Made by a program: the position numbers and the translations under genes
From: Spirogloea muscicola
Taxonomy: Eukaryota; Streptophyta; Zygnematophyceae; Spirogloeales; Spirogloeaceae
DNA: 43,107 nt
Assembly (NCBI GenBank): GCA_009602725.1
Contig: WELB01000030.1
Location: 24,520-67,626 of the forward strand
Direction of reading: 5' to 3'
Notes under the pieces: generated by a model
Databases searched by the model: none
Told to the model about the DNA's origin: nothing
The model's input: only the letters and a program-made list of their open reading frames with translations
Shown here: one piece after another, positions 21,297 through 31,399 of the stretch
How positions within the stretch are numbered: position 1 is the stretch's first letter
Layout: every line of letters begins with the position of its first letter

Positions 21297-21347
21297 CCCA
21301 AAAGAATGGACAAAGTCTGAACTTTGAACTTTGTCCATTCTTTTGGG
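21297..21347. repeat. 20-bp perfect inverted repeat at a head-to-head tail junction
   Basis: CCCAAAAGAATGGACAAAGT (21297-21316) is the exact reverse complement of 21328-21347, with an 11-bp spacer. Each arm is the T-rich sequence that precedes the stem-loop in the element tails. The left arm belongs to a minus-strand G-type tail (stem 21281-21298). The right arm has no stem-loop after it and leads into the family E copy. Confidence 0.9.
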
Positions 21348-22012
21348 TTTTTGGACGTGGTCGCTACCCCGCGGGGCGGTGGGCCTCGTCTGCTCTTGGA
21401 CGTGGTACTGATCGACGCATACAAGGCTGGCGCACCAACGTCAACCGTGTCTGACTGGGCCACATCCAGCGCGGAGCGCAAGAAGGAGCGGCACTACCAT
21501 GATCATCCTCGAGGGGACCATCTTTACCCGTGTGCCATGGATATCTATGGAGGCTACGGCGTGAAATGGTCCTCCCTGATCCAGCATCTGGCCCGGCTGG
21601 TTGATGCGCGTCGACGAAGTCGGGGGGGCAGCTTGGGCCACTCCAGCATTCCGCAGGCCTTAGTTGCATATTATAGAATGCGGCTCTCGCTTAGTTTGCA
21701 GCGCTCGCAAGCATTGGCTCTTCATCAACGTGCAGGGCGCGCTCTAAGTCAGGCCTTCGGCTTTTGTGGCGGCGCTCCAGCTCCCCAAGTTAGCTTGTCA
21801 GATTTGTTTGTGCTCACCCGTGGGTACTAATGTCATCTTAGGTACCTTAGATTAGGTCTCCGTATTATGTAGCATTGCTTAGTCTGCACTCGACTCTGCC
21901 TGAACAATGTATTGGCTTGAATTGGCCTCCCTTTCAATTCATGCGCCCCGCGCGCCTTCTCTCTTTGGGTTGGCTTTGCCAGCCCCTCTTCTCAATGGGC
22001 GAGCACCTTCTT
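21340..22012 (+). pseudogene. Family E endonuclease domain with 3' tail
   Basis: It encodes DVVATPRGGGPRLLLDVVLIDAY... with KKERHYHDHPRGDHLYPCAMDIYGGYG and YYRMRLSLSLQRSQALALHQ, ending LSDLFVLTRGY with the stop at 21828-21830. The frame is open throughout, but the reverse transcriptase and zinc knuckle are absent. The tail has GGGTTGG/CCAGCCC arms at 21967-21985 and ends CAATGGGCGAGCACCTTCTTCT near 22016. That terminus is shared with family A, although the coding parts differ clearly. Confidence 0.75.
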
Positions 22013-22014
22013 CT

Positions 22015-22150
22015 AAGTCTGAGGGAGCCTGAGTGCGAACGACTAGGACTAAGACATCAGCCAGGGAACGCTCAGTAACCTCTAGACAGGAGATGCAGGT
22101 CCGAGAAGCTAGCTGGCGGAAAGACGTCGCCTTTTTCAAACCGCGGGAAA
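22015..22150 (-). mobile_element. Family G C-terminus fragment
   Basis: On the minus strand it encodes GDVFPPASFSDLHLLSRGY and a stop, followed by the start of a G-type tail. It matches the C-terminus at 19620-19700 and is severely truncated. Confidence 0.6.
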
Positions 22151-22164
22151 AGCCAGCCCAAAAA

Positions 22165-22376
22165 AGAAGAAGGGCTCGCCCATTGAGAATATGGGCTGGA
22201 ACAGCCAGCCCAAAAAAGAATGAACAGAGTACAAGAAGAGGGGGGGGGGAAGCCAGGCGAAGCCCTAAGGCGAAGCAGCAGAAATGACAAGCACACAAGA
22301 AAAAACAAAGCAGCTACTAACCACTCAGTAACCCCTGCTAAGCAGGCGCAGGTCGGAGAGGCTATGCTCCAAAAAA
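22165..22376 (-). mobile_element. Family A copy, 3' end
   Basis: The minus strand encodes SLSDLRLLSRGY and a stop, followed by the A tail with stem-loop arms at 22193-22199 and 22205-22211 and the terminus GGGCGAGCCCTTCTTC near 22165. Confidence 0.65.
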
Positions 22377-22439
22377 GAATGAACCAAGTACGAGAAAAGT
22401 CAGGGGAAGCACTAAAACAAACAAGGAGGTGGGCGCACC

Positions 22440-23725
22440 TCCGCCTCCGGGCGAATGGGCGGCCTGGGCTGCCGGTCACTTGAATAGACGGGGCAGGCAG
22501 CCTTCGTCGGTTGCTGGCACCAGGTTGCCTCCCTCCTCCCCTTGCGCTTGCCTTGTCTGGCGGGCCCTGCAGCCGAGGTGGAGGAAAGGCTCCTTCGCAT
22601 TCCAAGTGCAATTGAGGAGCATCCGGGAGTCAGCAATCTGCTCCTGCCCCTCCCTGCAAACCCTCCTCACCCCCTTCTCAGCGCTGGCCCAAGCACCGGA
22701 CAAAGCGGCACACGCCAGACTCGTTGCTGCAGTTGAGAACGAGCGTCGCAAGTCGCTGAGGACGATGCCAGATAGCAGGACCAATCAAGTAGTCTGGCAC
22801 GTCTCACATCGCTCGCAACAACTGGGGCAACACACTGGCTCACAACGCACGCCATTCACAACGCATTCAGAATCAGCCCCGAGGCATTCCGGACGCTTCT
22901 CCCGCTGTTCCTCGGCCTACCCACGACCTGCCTGATTGGAGTAACTCAGTGTGAGTGCGGCTTCCGTGCGGAGGGCTGAGACCTTGCCACCCACATGCTG
23001 CGGTGTATTACAGGCCCTGAGGTGGTGGGCGTCCACAACCTCCTACAGGACGCCCTGGCGGGCCTGATGCGCAACGCCGGCTACCGCGCCACTGTGGAAG
23101 TAAACAATGTATTGCCCATTACCACGGCTTCTCAGGGACGCCATCACCGTCGCACCCTGGACATTGTGGGTGTACAACCTGGCGGTGGCCCACGCGCCTT
23201 GGTGGATGTGGTGGTGACGGAGGCATACAAGTGTTCCGCTTCGATGCACACTGCTGGCCACGCAGTGGGAGGTGCTGAGCAGCGACAGCTCCGAAACTAC
23301 TCTGACTACCCCCGCAGCCATCACCTCCTATCGGCGGCAATCGACACATTCGGCTGCATGGGCCCTCGCTTCCACACCTTACTGCAGAATATTGCAAGCT
23401 TGGCTTACGCTCGACGTGGGGATATGCTTCCATCTCAGATGAGCATGCCGGCAGCCTACTTGTCATTCTTGCGTCGTCGAGTGTCAGCTTGTCTGCAGCG
23501 AGCTCAGGCTCATGCATCAGAAAGCTGGTCGAGCCTTAGCTGGTAGCTCAAGAGCTTGTCAATTGCCGTCCGGTATTCGGGCGTCAGTTCGCGACCTCTA
23601 TGTGCTGACTCGTGGTTACTGAGCGGGTCAGCTTAGCAGCAGGTGACGTACTTTTGTCAATGTGCTTGCCTTTGGACGTGACCATACATGGCCCTCCATC
23701 TCTAAACACACACGCATTTCTGGCG
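22440..23725 (+). pseudogene. Family F element: thumb, zinc knuckle, endonuclease and 3' tail
   Basis: It begins in the C-terminal part of the reverse transcriptase. The zinc knuckle CECGFRAEG-stop-DLATHMLRC follows, with an in-frame TGA near 22978. An open endonuclease frame runs on (VHNLLQDALAG; TLDIVGVQPGGGPRALVDVVVTEAYK; LRNYSDYPRSHHLLSAAIDTFGCMG; LRRRVSACLQRAQAHA). A frameshift near 23515 precedes the true C-terminus RDLYVLTRGY and its stop at about 23619-23621. The stop lies in the loop of a stem (CTGACTCG at 23605-23612, CGGGTCAG at 23624-23631). The copy is 5' truncated and dead. Its upstream edge GAATGGGCGGCCTGGGCTGCC also occurs near 27880 (-). Confidence 0.8.
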
Positions 23726-23829
23726 GGCCGGGGCGACGCACACCAGTGGATAGAGTAGAAGCCAGTTCTATGAGCTTCCCCTCTGCTTTTGTCCATTCCT
23801 TTTTCCCGGGCTGATCGATCACAGCCACC

Positions 23830-25200
23830 GCCCTCCACTGGAAGTGTACCTCTCCTCTTGTTCACTCCTCTGGCATTCGACAGTGTGAATGTGGCCATCG
23901 CTCGGAGGACGAGATCTCGCTGGCAGCTCACACGCTTCGATATTGTGAGGGATGTGAACGTAATGCCTACCACAATCTGAGAGACATTATGTGTGGCTTA
24001 GTGCGAGAGGCAGCTTACCATGCGGCCATGGAGGTGCCGGGCATCATGCCAAAATTCTCGTGTATTTGAAACAAAAAAAGGCCAAATGGCCAAGTACAAT
24101 GGCAAGCACAGCTAGATAAGTACATCAACCATAGCAGATTGACCCGCTCAGTAACCACGGGTCAATACATAAAGGTTGTTAATTGATGCCTGAAAGCTGG
24201 TACTCACAGAAGCGCGGCAGACCTTACATCAGGCGTCTAGATGTGGTTGCCAATCCCCCGAGCGGTGGGCCTCGTCTCCTCCTCGACGTCGTTTTGACCA
24301 AAAGGTTGGTGACAACGTGGATATGCGTTTCCCCGCCAAGGTGGTTGACCCCGCACCGATGAGCTTCATGGTCCTGTGATTTCTGAGGAGCCTGGCATAT
24401 GGTAAGTCCTCGTCACGGCGCAACTTGTGGATCACGTGCTCGTCCGCAATAGTCTTACTTGGTGCTTGGTCCCCATGGGTAGTGCGCATAGCAGATTGCA
24501 TGTAAGTGAGCCAGTTACTAGTGCTCCATACTTGCAAGTTTTCATGTTGAATACATCCAATTGAGGTGTCCTGCAACAGCTCAGACTGTTCACACCAACA
24601 GAGCATGACCAGGTGCTTGCATGCCACATTAGAAGCCAATGAGGTAATAACCCCAAACATATGACGTATCCTGCGAGTCCGTCGACTCTGCGAACCCCAC
24701 AAAATCGAAGTCGCAGCAGGGCACGCGGTCGGCACGGCGGCCCGTGGCACGGAGCGCAAGTATGCCGATCATCCTGCTGAAGATGAGTCGCGGCACTCGC
24801 GATTGACGTGCACGGGGCATTCGGCAGTTGCTGGCTGGACCTTCTGCAGCGGCGTGCCCGGCAGGCCATCGATCGTCGTCCGGGTCAGCAAGGAAAGCTG
24901 CCCGGCTTCACGCTGCCGGGTCGTCTGCCCAGGTATCCGAATGCGGCTGTCTGTCTCCTTCCAACGCTCCCTGGCTCACGCAGTGCACTTGCTGGCAGGC
25001 CGCGCTATGGCTGCAGCTTGTGGGTCTCGTCGGGGTGCCTCTTCCAGCTGCGACTTACTCCGAGTTGCTGCTGCAAACTCGTGGTTGTAATGCTCCCATC
25101 TGCTGTAGTCTCGTGCATCGCTGTTTGCGGACGCCTTTCGGCTATTCGGACCTTGTCCGTCCATTTTGGGCTGGCCTTTCCCAGCCCCTGCCTTCTTCAG
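23830..25200 (+). pseudogene. Family E-like element, interrupted twice
   Basis: The zinc knuckle is intact (CECGHRSEDEISLAAHTLRYC, about 23885), and the reading continues AYHNLRDIMCGLVREAAYHAAMEV. It stops near 24060 at an inserted minus-strand tail and resumes near 24215 with RRLDVVANPPSGGPRLLLDVV. It stops again near 24310 and resumes near 24740 (KYADHPAEDE; DVHGAFGSCWLDLL; RMRLSVSFQRSLAHAVHLLAGRA) with frameshifts. The tail stem-loop is at 25168-25187. The 24310-24735 insert is not recognised. Confidence 0.65.
24062..24205 (-). mobile_element. Family F-like tail inserted in the E-like element
   Basis: The minus strand reads LYVLTRGY and a stop. The stem TTGACCCG/CGGGTCAA (24139-24146 and 24158-24165 on plus) surrounds the stop, then a GGCCATTTGGCC palindrome follows, with the terminus TTTGTTTCAAATACACGAGA. 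It is the twin of the copy at 14870-14994. Confidence 0.7.
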
Positions 25201-25779
25201 AAGAGCTACTTCTCTAACCTGCAACGACTATGAAAATACTGCAAAGCACAGTCCTTGCATCTATATGCATATATACCTGGAAGTGATGTACACGTCTAGC
25301 ATGCATCTGGCTTAAAATGTTGGGCACGTAGTCGCTCTGACAATGGTCTCGCGGCCAGGAAGCGTTTCTTGGATTCTTCTTCAGATAAGGTCTCTCAACG
25401 CAATAATGGCTCACAGGACACTTCCAATTGAGACTGGGAGGCTGTCTATTAGTGGATACTCAAGCACGTCAAGAGCCAGGGTGACCTGGTCGAATTTATA
25501 ATCTGGGGTGAGTTGATGGTGGCCCCTTGTTGCTTGCCCTTCTATGACTGCCCACATCTTCCTAACAAACTTTTTGAGATAAATTTGTACAGTGAGTAAA
25601 ATCGAAAGAAGCAGCTGACATTGTCACAGTCAGGTGCTTTATTTATAAGCTACTCTCCAGCTGCTTCAGAATGAGCCTCCACAGCACTGGCTTAACTGGC
25701 AGCTAGCCTTTTTCTCAATATTTATGGGACTATGCTCAGATTTGCTGCCTACATACAACGTCGCGACAAGGTTATGCAC
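25201..25779. other. Spacer without a recognised gene
   Basis: AT-richer sequence downstream of the minus-strand TBL-like pseudogene. It may contain that gene's former 3' flank. I see no retroelement tail or open frame of note. Confidence 0.35.
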
Positions 25780-27120
25780 ATTAAGAGTCTGTGCCGTGCT
25801 ATTACTGAGGCCAGTCCCAGCTGGACATATGCACATTACCCTCTAGGTCTGGCTCCCTGTCACGTGAGTGCTGTAATGGATAGGAGGAAAGTGTGTGTTG
25901 TATTCACTCTTGGCCACCATACCCCATCGACACAATTATGCTGCAATTGTCGTATGTGTAGTGTCAAATGCAGGCAGCCGCATTGTGTCCATGTTGGCCC
26001 AGTGTGTACAGTCAGTCACGTTCTTCCTTGAGAAGGCCATGCATATCGCATTGATCTGCTCTACAGGCACGTCCTCCTCCATGGCCACCCTCCAAATGAC
26101 GTTATTTCGCCACTGCTTAACGAAGCAATCAGGAAGCCCTTCGAAGTTGCGTAATCGATCTGGGTATATTGAATAGGAAAAAGCCTGTGGATATCAGCAA
26201 CTCAATCACAGGGCTGACTTTTGCATGCTCTCTTGGAAAGAAGCATGCGTCGTTGTGCCTGTATGTAATGAGGAGATTATTTGTCACTCCTTAATCTAGT
26301 CATAAATCTTTGATCGTTCACACTATATTTCTTTGATGGCACAAAAACATGCTGATTCTTCGGCAGAAACTACAACCTTTGTAAGTGGGAAGTACCTTTG
26401 CGTGCTCAATATATACGCGTTGTTTTTTGCGACTTAACCAGAACATGGAACATTTACTAGCTCTTACCACGCATGCTATGGATGTAGGTGCATTAAGACG
26501 ATGCCTGTGGGCTTTTGAAGAACGAGAAAAGCTCTTGGATTTTCATGAGCGAGTCTCAGGAGCAAGAATGCATGCTTGTGACAAACGTGCAGGAGTAGCT
26601 CAAGATATGCCTTCAGGTTGAAGTGGAGATATACTTCTCTGCATCCAGCACTTTGTGTTCGAGAAGAGGCATGAACAAGATTGCCGGCAGGACCAGGTGA
26701 CAGACCGTGCCTAACGCAACCGTGGTGCAGGATGACAGAGAGAAATGTTTGCCTCGGTAGCATTTGTATGGAAATCTCACGGGTGAGGGTGTATACCGCT
26801 CTTGCTGGCGGGAATGCCCTCGGCCGAGGGCCTCAGGCGCACTTTGCGTTCATAGATTCGATGATTCACGGAATTCTGCAATTCACACTACGTATCGCAT
26901 TCCGCTGCGTTTTTCATCATTGCAAGAGCCAAGACATCCGTTGTTGAGAGTTGTCCTGGGGTTCCATGCTAAAGTAGTGCTGCGGCATGGTGTTGCAAAA
27001 GAATTCCACATGATTTGTCTTCTTGTTGAGTCTGGCAATTCACTCAGCGGCGACATACATGTCATGTCGCTGCCGCTTCACCTGCTTATTGTTGTAGTGC
27101 AAATCAAGGTTGAGAATGAC
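25780..27120 (-). pseudogene. TBL/PMR5-like PC-esterase pseudogene, third copy
   Basis: Two exons are recognisable on the minus strand. The upstream one starts after CTGCAG near 27119 and encodes VILNLDLHYNNKQVKRQRHDM then VAAE-stop-IARLNKKT and MPQHYFSMEP. It corresponds to the 33995-34246 exon of the plus-strand copy. It is then interrupted by a 5.8S rRNA segment and resumes near 26775 with ATTTCCATACAAATG. The last exon starts at 26112 (WRNNVIWRVAMEEDVPVEQI) and keeps the DxxH signature DCTHW (Asp codon 26013-26011), then has a stop after TTIAA. Two in-frame stops and the rRNA insert show that it is dead. The GDSL exon is missing or lies beyond the F fragments at 27260. Confidence 0.85.
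26793..26954 (-). rRNA. 5.8S rRNA-derived segment inserted in a pseudogene exon (non-functional)
   Basis: Read on the minus strand from 26954, the sequence follows 5.8S rRNA almost end to end: CTCTCAACAACGGATGTC, GCGATACGTAGTGTGAATTG, CAGAATTCCGTGAATCATCG, TGAACGCA and CCTCGGCCGAGGGCA. About 15 more bases (to about 26780, TACACCCTCACCC) resemble the start of ITS2. The GATACGTAGTGTGAATTGC form is the green-plant type, not the fungal one. Several differences are C-to-T or G-to-A (for example CTTGCAATG where CTCGCAACG is usual), consistent with decay. It lies alone, without 18S or 26S sequence, in the middle of a protein-coding exon. It is a relic, not an rDNA unit. Confidence 0.92.
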
Positions 27121-27259
27121 CTGCAGTGAAAGTCGTTTCCACGAACGCCTCAGCCTGTGCCAGAGGGGGTGGCGGGTCGACTCGACATAGAGCCTTGGCA
27201 ACCAGAGTCAGCTCACAAGCCAGCGCTTGGGAGGTGACAAGAGTCAAAAGGTAGTCGGG

Positions 27260-27890
27260 AAACAGCTCTCTTTGTAGGGCGCGATGGCTGTGAAAGGCCA
27301 GCCCACCACTTTAGGGCTAGTGGAAGATTGCAGCATATGCATAGCGAGGGATTTGCCTTTCGTACGAAAGCCGCACCCACAGTAACAGACTCCGATCAGG
27401 CAGTGTGAGGGGCAGGCCAAGACACGTAGGAGGAGCGTTGGATAGGCCTCGGGGCTGTTCTTGAAGGCCTTGTGGATGACATGGGTAGTGAACCAGTCAG
27501 TGGCCCCAGGTGTTGCAAGAGAATTGAGTCGTCCCAGACTCCTTGAGTAATTTCTAACTTCAGGCATCCTCCTCAGCGCCTTGTGACGCTCATCTTCGAC
27601 TGCAGCAATGATTTTAGCCTGTGACCTTTGTCCGGTTCTTGGGCAAGCCCTTAAAAGGGAGTGAGGAGAGGTTGCAAGGAGGAGAAGGAGCAGGTTGCTG
27701 ACGGATTGCGGATGCTCCTCAGTTGCGCTTGAGTTGGGAAGGATTCTTCCTCCACCTCGGCTGCAGGGCCAGCCAAACAAGGGAAGCGTAAGGGAAACCG
27801 GAGGGCAACCTGGTGCCAGCAACCCAAGAAGGCTGCCTGCGCCGTTCATTTTATTTACCGGCAGCCCAGGCCGCCCATTCGTGTGGGAAG
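27260..27890 (-). pseudogene. Family F reverse transcriptase/zinc-knuckle fragment
   Basis: The minus strand encodes the same C-terminal reverse transcriptase region as 22440-23000, with AKIIAAVEDERHKALRRMPE, TTHVIHKAFKNSPEAYPTLL and a zinc knuckle CGCGFRTKGKSLAMHML in which the final Cys is lost. It ends abruptly near 27290, before the endonuclease domain. Its upstream edge is fused to the 3' terminus of the next F copy. Confidence 0.7.
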
Positions 27891-28560
27891 AAAACGTGTG
27901 TATTAAGAGATGGAGGGCCATGTGTGGCCAAGTACAAAAGCAAGCACATTGACAAATGTACGTCACCTGCTGCTAAGCTGACCCGCTCAGTAACCACGAG
28001 TCAGCACATAGAGGTCGCGAACTGACGCCCGAAAACCGGACGGCAATTGACAAGCTCCTGAGCTACCAGCTAAGGCTCAACCAGCTTTCTGATGCAACGC
28101 ATGAGCCTGAGCTCGCTGCAGACAAGCTGACATTCGACGACGCAAGAATGACAAGTAGGCTGCCGGCATGCTCATCTGAGCTGGAAGCATATCCCCACGT
28201 CGAGCGTAAGCCAAGCTTGCAATATTCTGCAGTAAGGTGTGGAAGCGAGGGCCCATGCAGCCAGAAGTGTCGGTTGCCGCCGGTAGGAGGTGATCGCTGC
28301 GGGGGTAGTCAGAGTAGTGCCGGAGCTTTCTCTGCTCAGCACCTCCCACTGCGTGGCCAGCAGTGTGCATCGAAGCGGAACTCTTGTATGCCTCCGTCAC
28401 CACCACATCCACCAAGGCGCGTGGGCCACCGCCAGGTTGACCACCCACAATGTCCAGGGTGCGACTGTGATGGCGTCCCTGGGAATTCTTGGTAATGGGC
28501 ATTACTTTGCTTATTTCCACAATGGCGCGGTAGCCGGCTGGAGGATGGCCAGCGCCAGCT
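27890..28560 (-). pseudogene. Family F endonuclease domain with 3' tail
   Basis: The minus strand reads GYRAIVEISKVMPITKNSQG, RTLDIVGGQPGGGPRALVDV, LRHYSDYPRSDHLLPAATDT and LRRRMSACLQRAQAHALHQ. The C-terminus RDLYVLTRGY and stop then appear in another frame. The stop-codon stem (27978-27985 and 27997-28004 on plus) and the F tail reach about 27890. Compared with 22440-23725 the domain order on the strand is permuted (tail first, then the upstream part at 27260), so these are two copies side by side. Confidence 0.7.
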
Positions 28561-29264
28561 ACGAATCTCCGAGGTGAGGAAGGGAAAGGGAAGGGATGCC
28601 TGCCAGGAGGGGAGGGGGGGTAAGGCGCCAGGAGGATGAAGGTGAGGGGAAGGATGGGTGTTGTAGCAGGGAGCCAGGGTTTGCAGGTTCCCAGCCACCA
28701 GTCAATCTGGCCGCGCTTGCTTTTGCAGGAGGGAGGTGCCTTGTATAGCTCGCCCACCATGTCCGTTGGGGCGTATGTCCGCTGCAGGTAGCCAGCCGTT
28801 GGCTGATGCAGCGAGTGAAGATTGTGAACGCCAACTGCCAATCTCCATGGAGAGGGAGGAAAGGGGGGCCATTTTGTTGCTGCAGTCGTTCACTCAGATT
28901 CTCCACTTAATAATGTGCCGGGGGACTACTGGAGGTGTTCGGAAAAAAGTAAGCTCATCCGAATGGGCGGGAGAAGTGGCTCTGCCGAAAGGGGTAAGGG
29001 CTGTGAAAAGCCAGCCCGAAAAATTCTGACCAGGTCCTAGGTCCCAGGCGGCGAGTGAGTCCGCCACCGGCCACAAGAAAGACTCCCCAGAAAGGAACAT
29101 CCCTTCTTCAAAGGTCAGCCCAAAAAAGTGGACAAGGTCCAAGACGAGAAACTCCGCCGGGGCCGGAAACGAAGGCGAGGATCTCTCAAAACGGCCGATG
29201 TTCTGGGAAAAGGCCAGCCTATCAAGAGTCCGTTGTCACCACGTCCAAGATAAGGTGCTTCCCG
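28561..29264. mobile_element. Cluster of tail-only retroelement fragments
   Basis: The region contains a G-type terminus near 28690 (CACCAGTCAATCTGGCCGCGC) and a D-type stem GGGCT/AGCCC at 28998-29017 (-). Partial T-rich stem halves lie near 29113 and 29205 (-). No protein domain is readable. It looks like several very short insertions on top of one another. Confidence 0.5.
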
Positions 29265-30650
29265 CTAGCAGAAGTGGCACCCAATGGGGGCAAGGGGCTG
29301 CGAAAAGCCAGCCCAGAAAGAATTGCGAGAGGTTCGGAGGGGCCTACAAGCGTTTAGCAGCTACAAAGGGGCCTGATGGTGCTATGTCAGAACAGGGGGA
29401 GGATGGATCACTCACTTACGAGTGAGGAGCCTCAGATCCGACAGACTAGCTGCCGGAAGACTATCCCACTGACGAAAGCCGGAGGCCGCAGCGAGAGCAC
29501 GGCCAGCACGCAGATGCAGAGCGTGAGCCATGGACCGCTGAAGGGATACTGACAATTTCACACGATGCACTTGAGCCCACGAGCCAGCGGCGTTGAAGTC
29601 AGCCGGCTCACCGCGCCTGCGGGACACAGCGCGCCGCGCAAGCCTGGCCAGCAGGTCGAGCCACCGGGACCCGAGAGCCCCGTGCACGTCCACGGCCAGG
29701 GGAACGAACGCATCTGCAGCCGGGTGGTCGGCGTGTTTGGCCGCCTTGCTGCGAGCGGCCTTCGCCGCAGCATGGCCAGCCCGCGAGGCAGAGAGCCCCG
29801 GGTTGGAGCCGTCGACCACATCAGTGGTGATCACGTCAGCGATGATGCGCGCGCCGCCGCCCGGCGTGGACGCCACCAAGTCGACACGGCGCGTGGGGAG
29901 TCCGTCGGCCCTCGGGAGGATTGGCATGACGGAAGAGTTCTTCATCGCCACCGTGAGCCGGCCTCCTGAAAGATGCCAAACATCGCATCGCGCAAGAGAT
30001 CGTGAGCCGCTGTACGTTCGCCTCCAGTGGCGCAGCGGAGGAGATGTGCCGCCAGCTCCGCCGGGTCCGTCGACAGAACCCCACATCCACACTGCAGCAC
30101 GCCCAGCAGGCAGGGCGGGGGGAGGCCCATCTGACGGTGGGTGGCCGTACGGAACAGCTCATCCGGCATCCTACGGGCGTCGTAAAGGGGGAGCGCGGAG
30201 AGCCAGGCTGCCGCGCCGGGGGAGGAGGCCGACAGCAGCCGAGCATGGCCGCGCACGTCGGTTGCAGGGAGGAGCTGCAGCGTGGCCGTGAAGGACGCCT
30301 TGTCGACTGCCGCCATGTAGCGCGCCTGCGCTTACGAGTCGGTGGTGTGGGCGAGGTAGGCAAACGGGACCACGCTCTCTGCAAGGGCAGGGTGCTCCGC
30401 AAGTAACCCGTCCTGAGCTGAGCGGAGCGCCACCTGAAAAGGCAACGAGCCGGTCGCCATCTCCACCACAACCTGCTGCAACAGGGGCCGCCCATCATGG
30501 AGGAAGCGCTGCGCCATCGACGTGGCGACCTGGGCCCAGCTGCCAAGGAACGCTGGCCTGCAGACGCGCGCGAGCGAGCGGCAGCCGAGGCCACTCTGGC
30601 CAGGGGGCAGAGTGGCCTGGCCAACCAGTGGAGTGGCCACAAAAGGTCGA
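29265..30650 (-). pseudogene. Family D element, best-preserved copy, 5' truncated
   Basis: Reading on the minus strand: thumb region (GQSGLGCRSLARVCRPAFLG, MAQRFLHDGRPLLQQVVVEM), then a connector broken by one TAA (30331-30329) where related copies read LRAQARFM. The zinc knuckle CGCGVLSTDPAELAAHLLRC and GGERTAAHDLLRDAMFGIFQ follow. A 1-base deletion near 29957 precedes TRRVDLVASTPGGGARIIAD, KAAKHADHPAADAFVPLAVD and ASLSDLRLLT. The D tail stem is at about 29295-29314. Only two clear lesions in about 1.2 kb make it the youngest-looking long copy. No YADD-bearing palm is present. Confidence 0.8.
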
Positions 30651-31079
30651 CGCGGCGGGCTAACAAAGCTTGGAGAAGATGCGAAGGGGCCAGAGATTCA
30701 AGTAAGCTCGTCCAACGGGGGCGAGGGTAGTGAAACACCGAAAGTATCTGGCGAGTTCCGAAGGAGCCGGGGAAATGGGCCAGGACCACTCAGCTACTCA
30801 CCTGGACCACTACGGATGTGTGCTCAATAGCCGCCAGTACCTCCAGGTCGCTGATGACCTGCGCTTTTGTGACGTGAGCCGTTCGATGGCACGCACGCAT
30901 CGGACGGCCGGGCTGCGGAGGCCCACGGCGGCCCCCATCTGGCGGGACTGGCCGCAAGTCCGAGCACGAAATCGGGGCCACAAGTGCCGGCCCACCCAAG
31001 TCAGCCTCGGGGCTCGGGGGCCCGTCTCCAGCCGCTGGCGCCTGGGAGAAGGGCCGCCTCGTCCGGCCTTCAGCATTCC
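30651..31079. other. Spacer without a recognised gene
   Basis: GC-rich sequence with an open plus frame (30730-31152) that runs out of frame into a family A C-terminus. No domain is recognised, and I treat it as non-coding. Confidence 0.4.
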
Positions 31080-31285
31080 TCTGGCCAGGGGACCCACCTC
31101 CAGGAGCCTAGCATCTCTGACCTGCGACTGCTTAGCAGGGAATACTGGGTGATTCGTAGCTGCTTTGTTTCTTTTTGAGCTCGTCTTTCTTAGTGCTTCC
31201 CCTGGCCCCCTTCTTGTACTCCGTTCATTCTTTTTTGGGCTGGCTGTTCCAGACCCAATCCTCAATGGGCGAGCCCTTTCTTCTG
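31080..31285 (+). mobile_element. Family A copy, 3' end, stop codon lost
   Basis: It encodes HLQEPSISDLRLLSREYW: the usual TGA after the final Tyr is TGG here. The tail follows with an imperfect stem (GGGCTGG at 31237-31243, CCAGACCC) and the terminus GGGCGAGCCCTTTCTTCT. Confidence 0.7.
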
Positions 31286-31399
31286 GGTTCTCTGGCCACA
31301 TTCTTCTGGTGTGCCCGTGGATACTGATTGGAGGTTCAATGAGCGTCAGCTCGCAAAACCACACAGAGCAGTTTCGTGTTCTTTCACTTCCCGGTCTTT

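Noticed and set aside
20153-21481. 442-codon open frame on the minus strand as one gene
   Set aside because: It runs antisense through the family E copy, across the tandem duplication and two fused D fragments. Only the last about 200 codons match an endonuclease domain.
26793-26954. A functional 5.8S gene or a full rDNA unit
   Set aside because: No 18S or 26S sequence nearby, substitutions at normally invariant positions, and placement inside a protein-coding exon.
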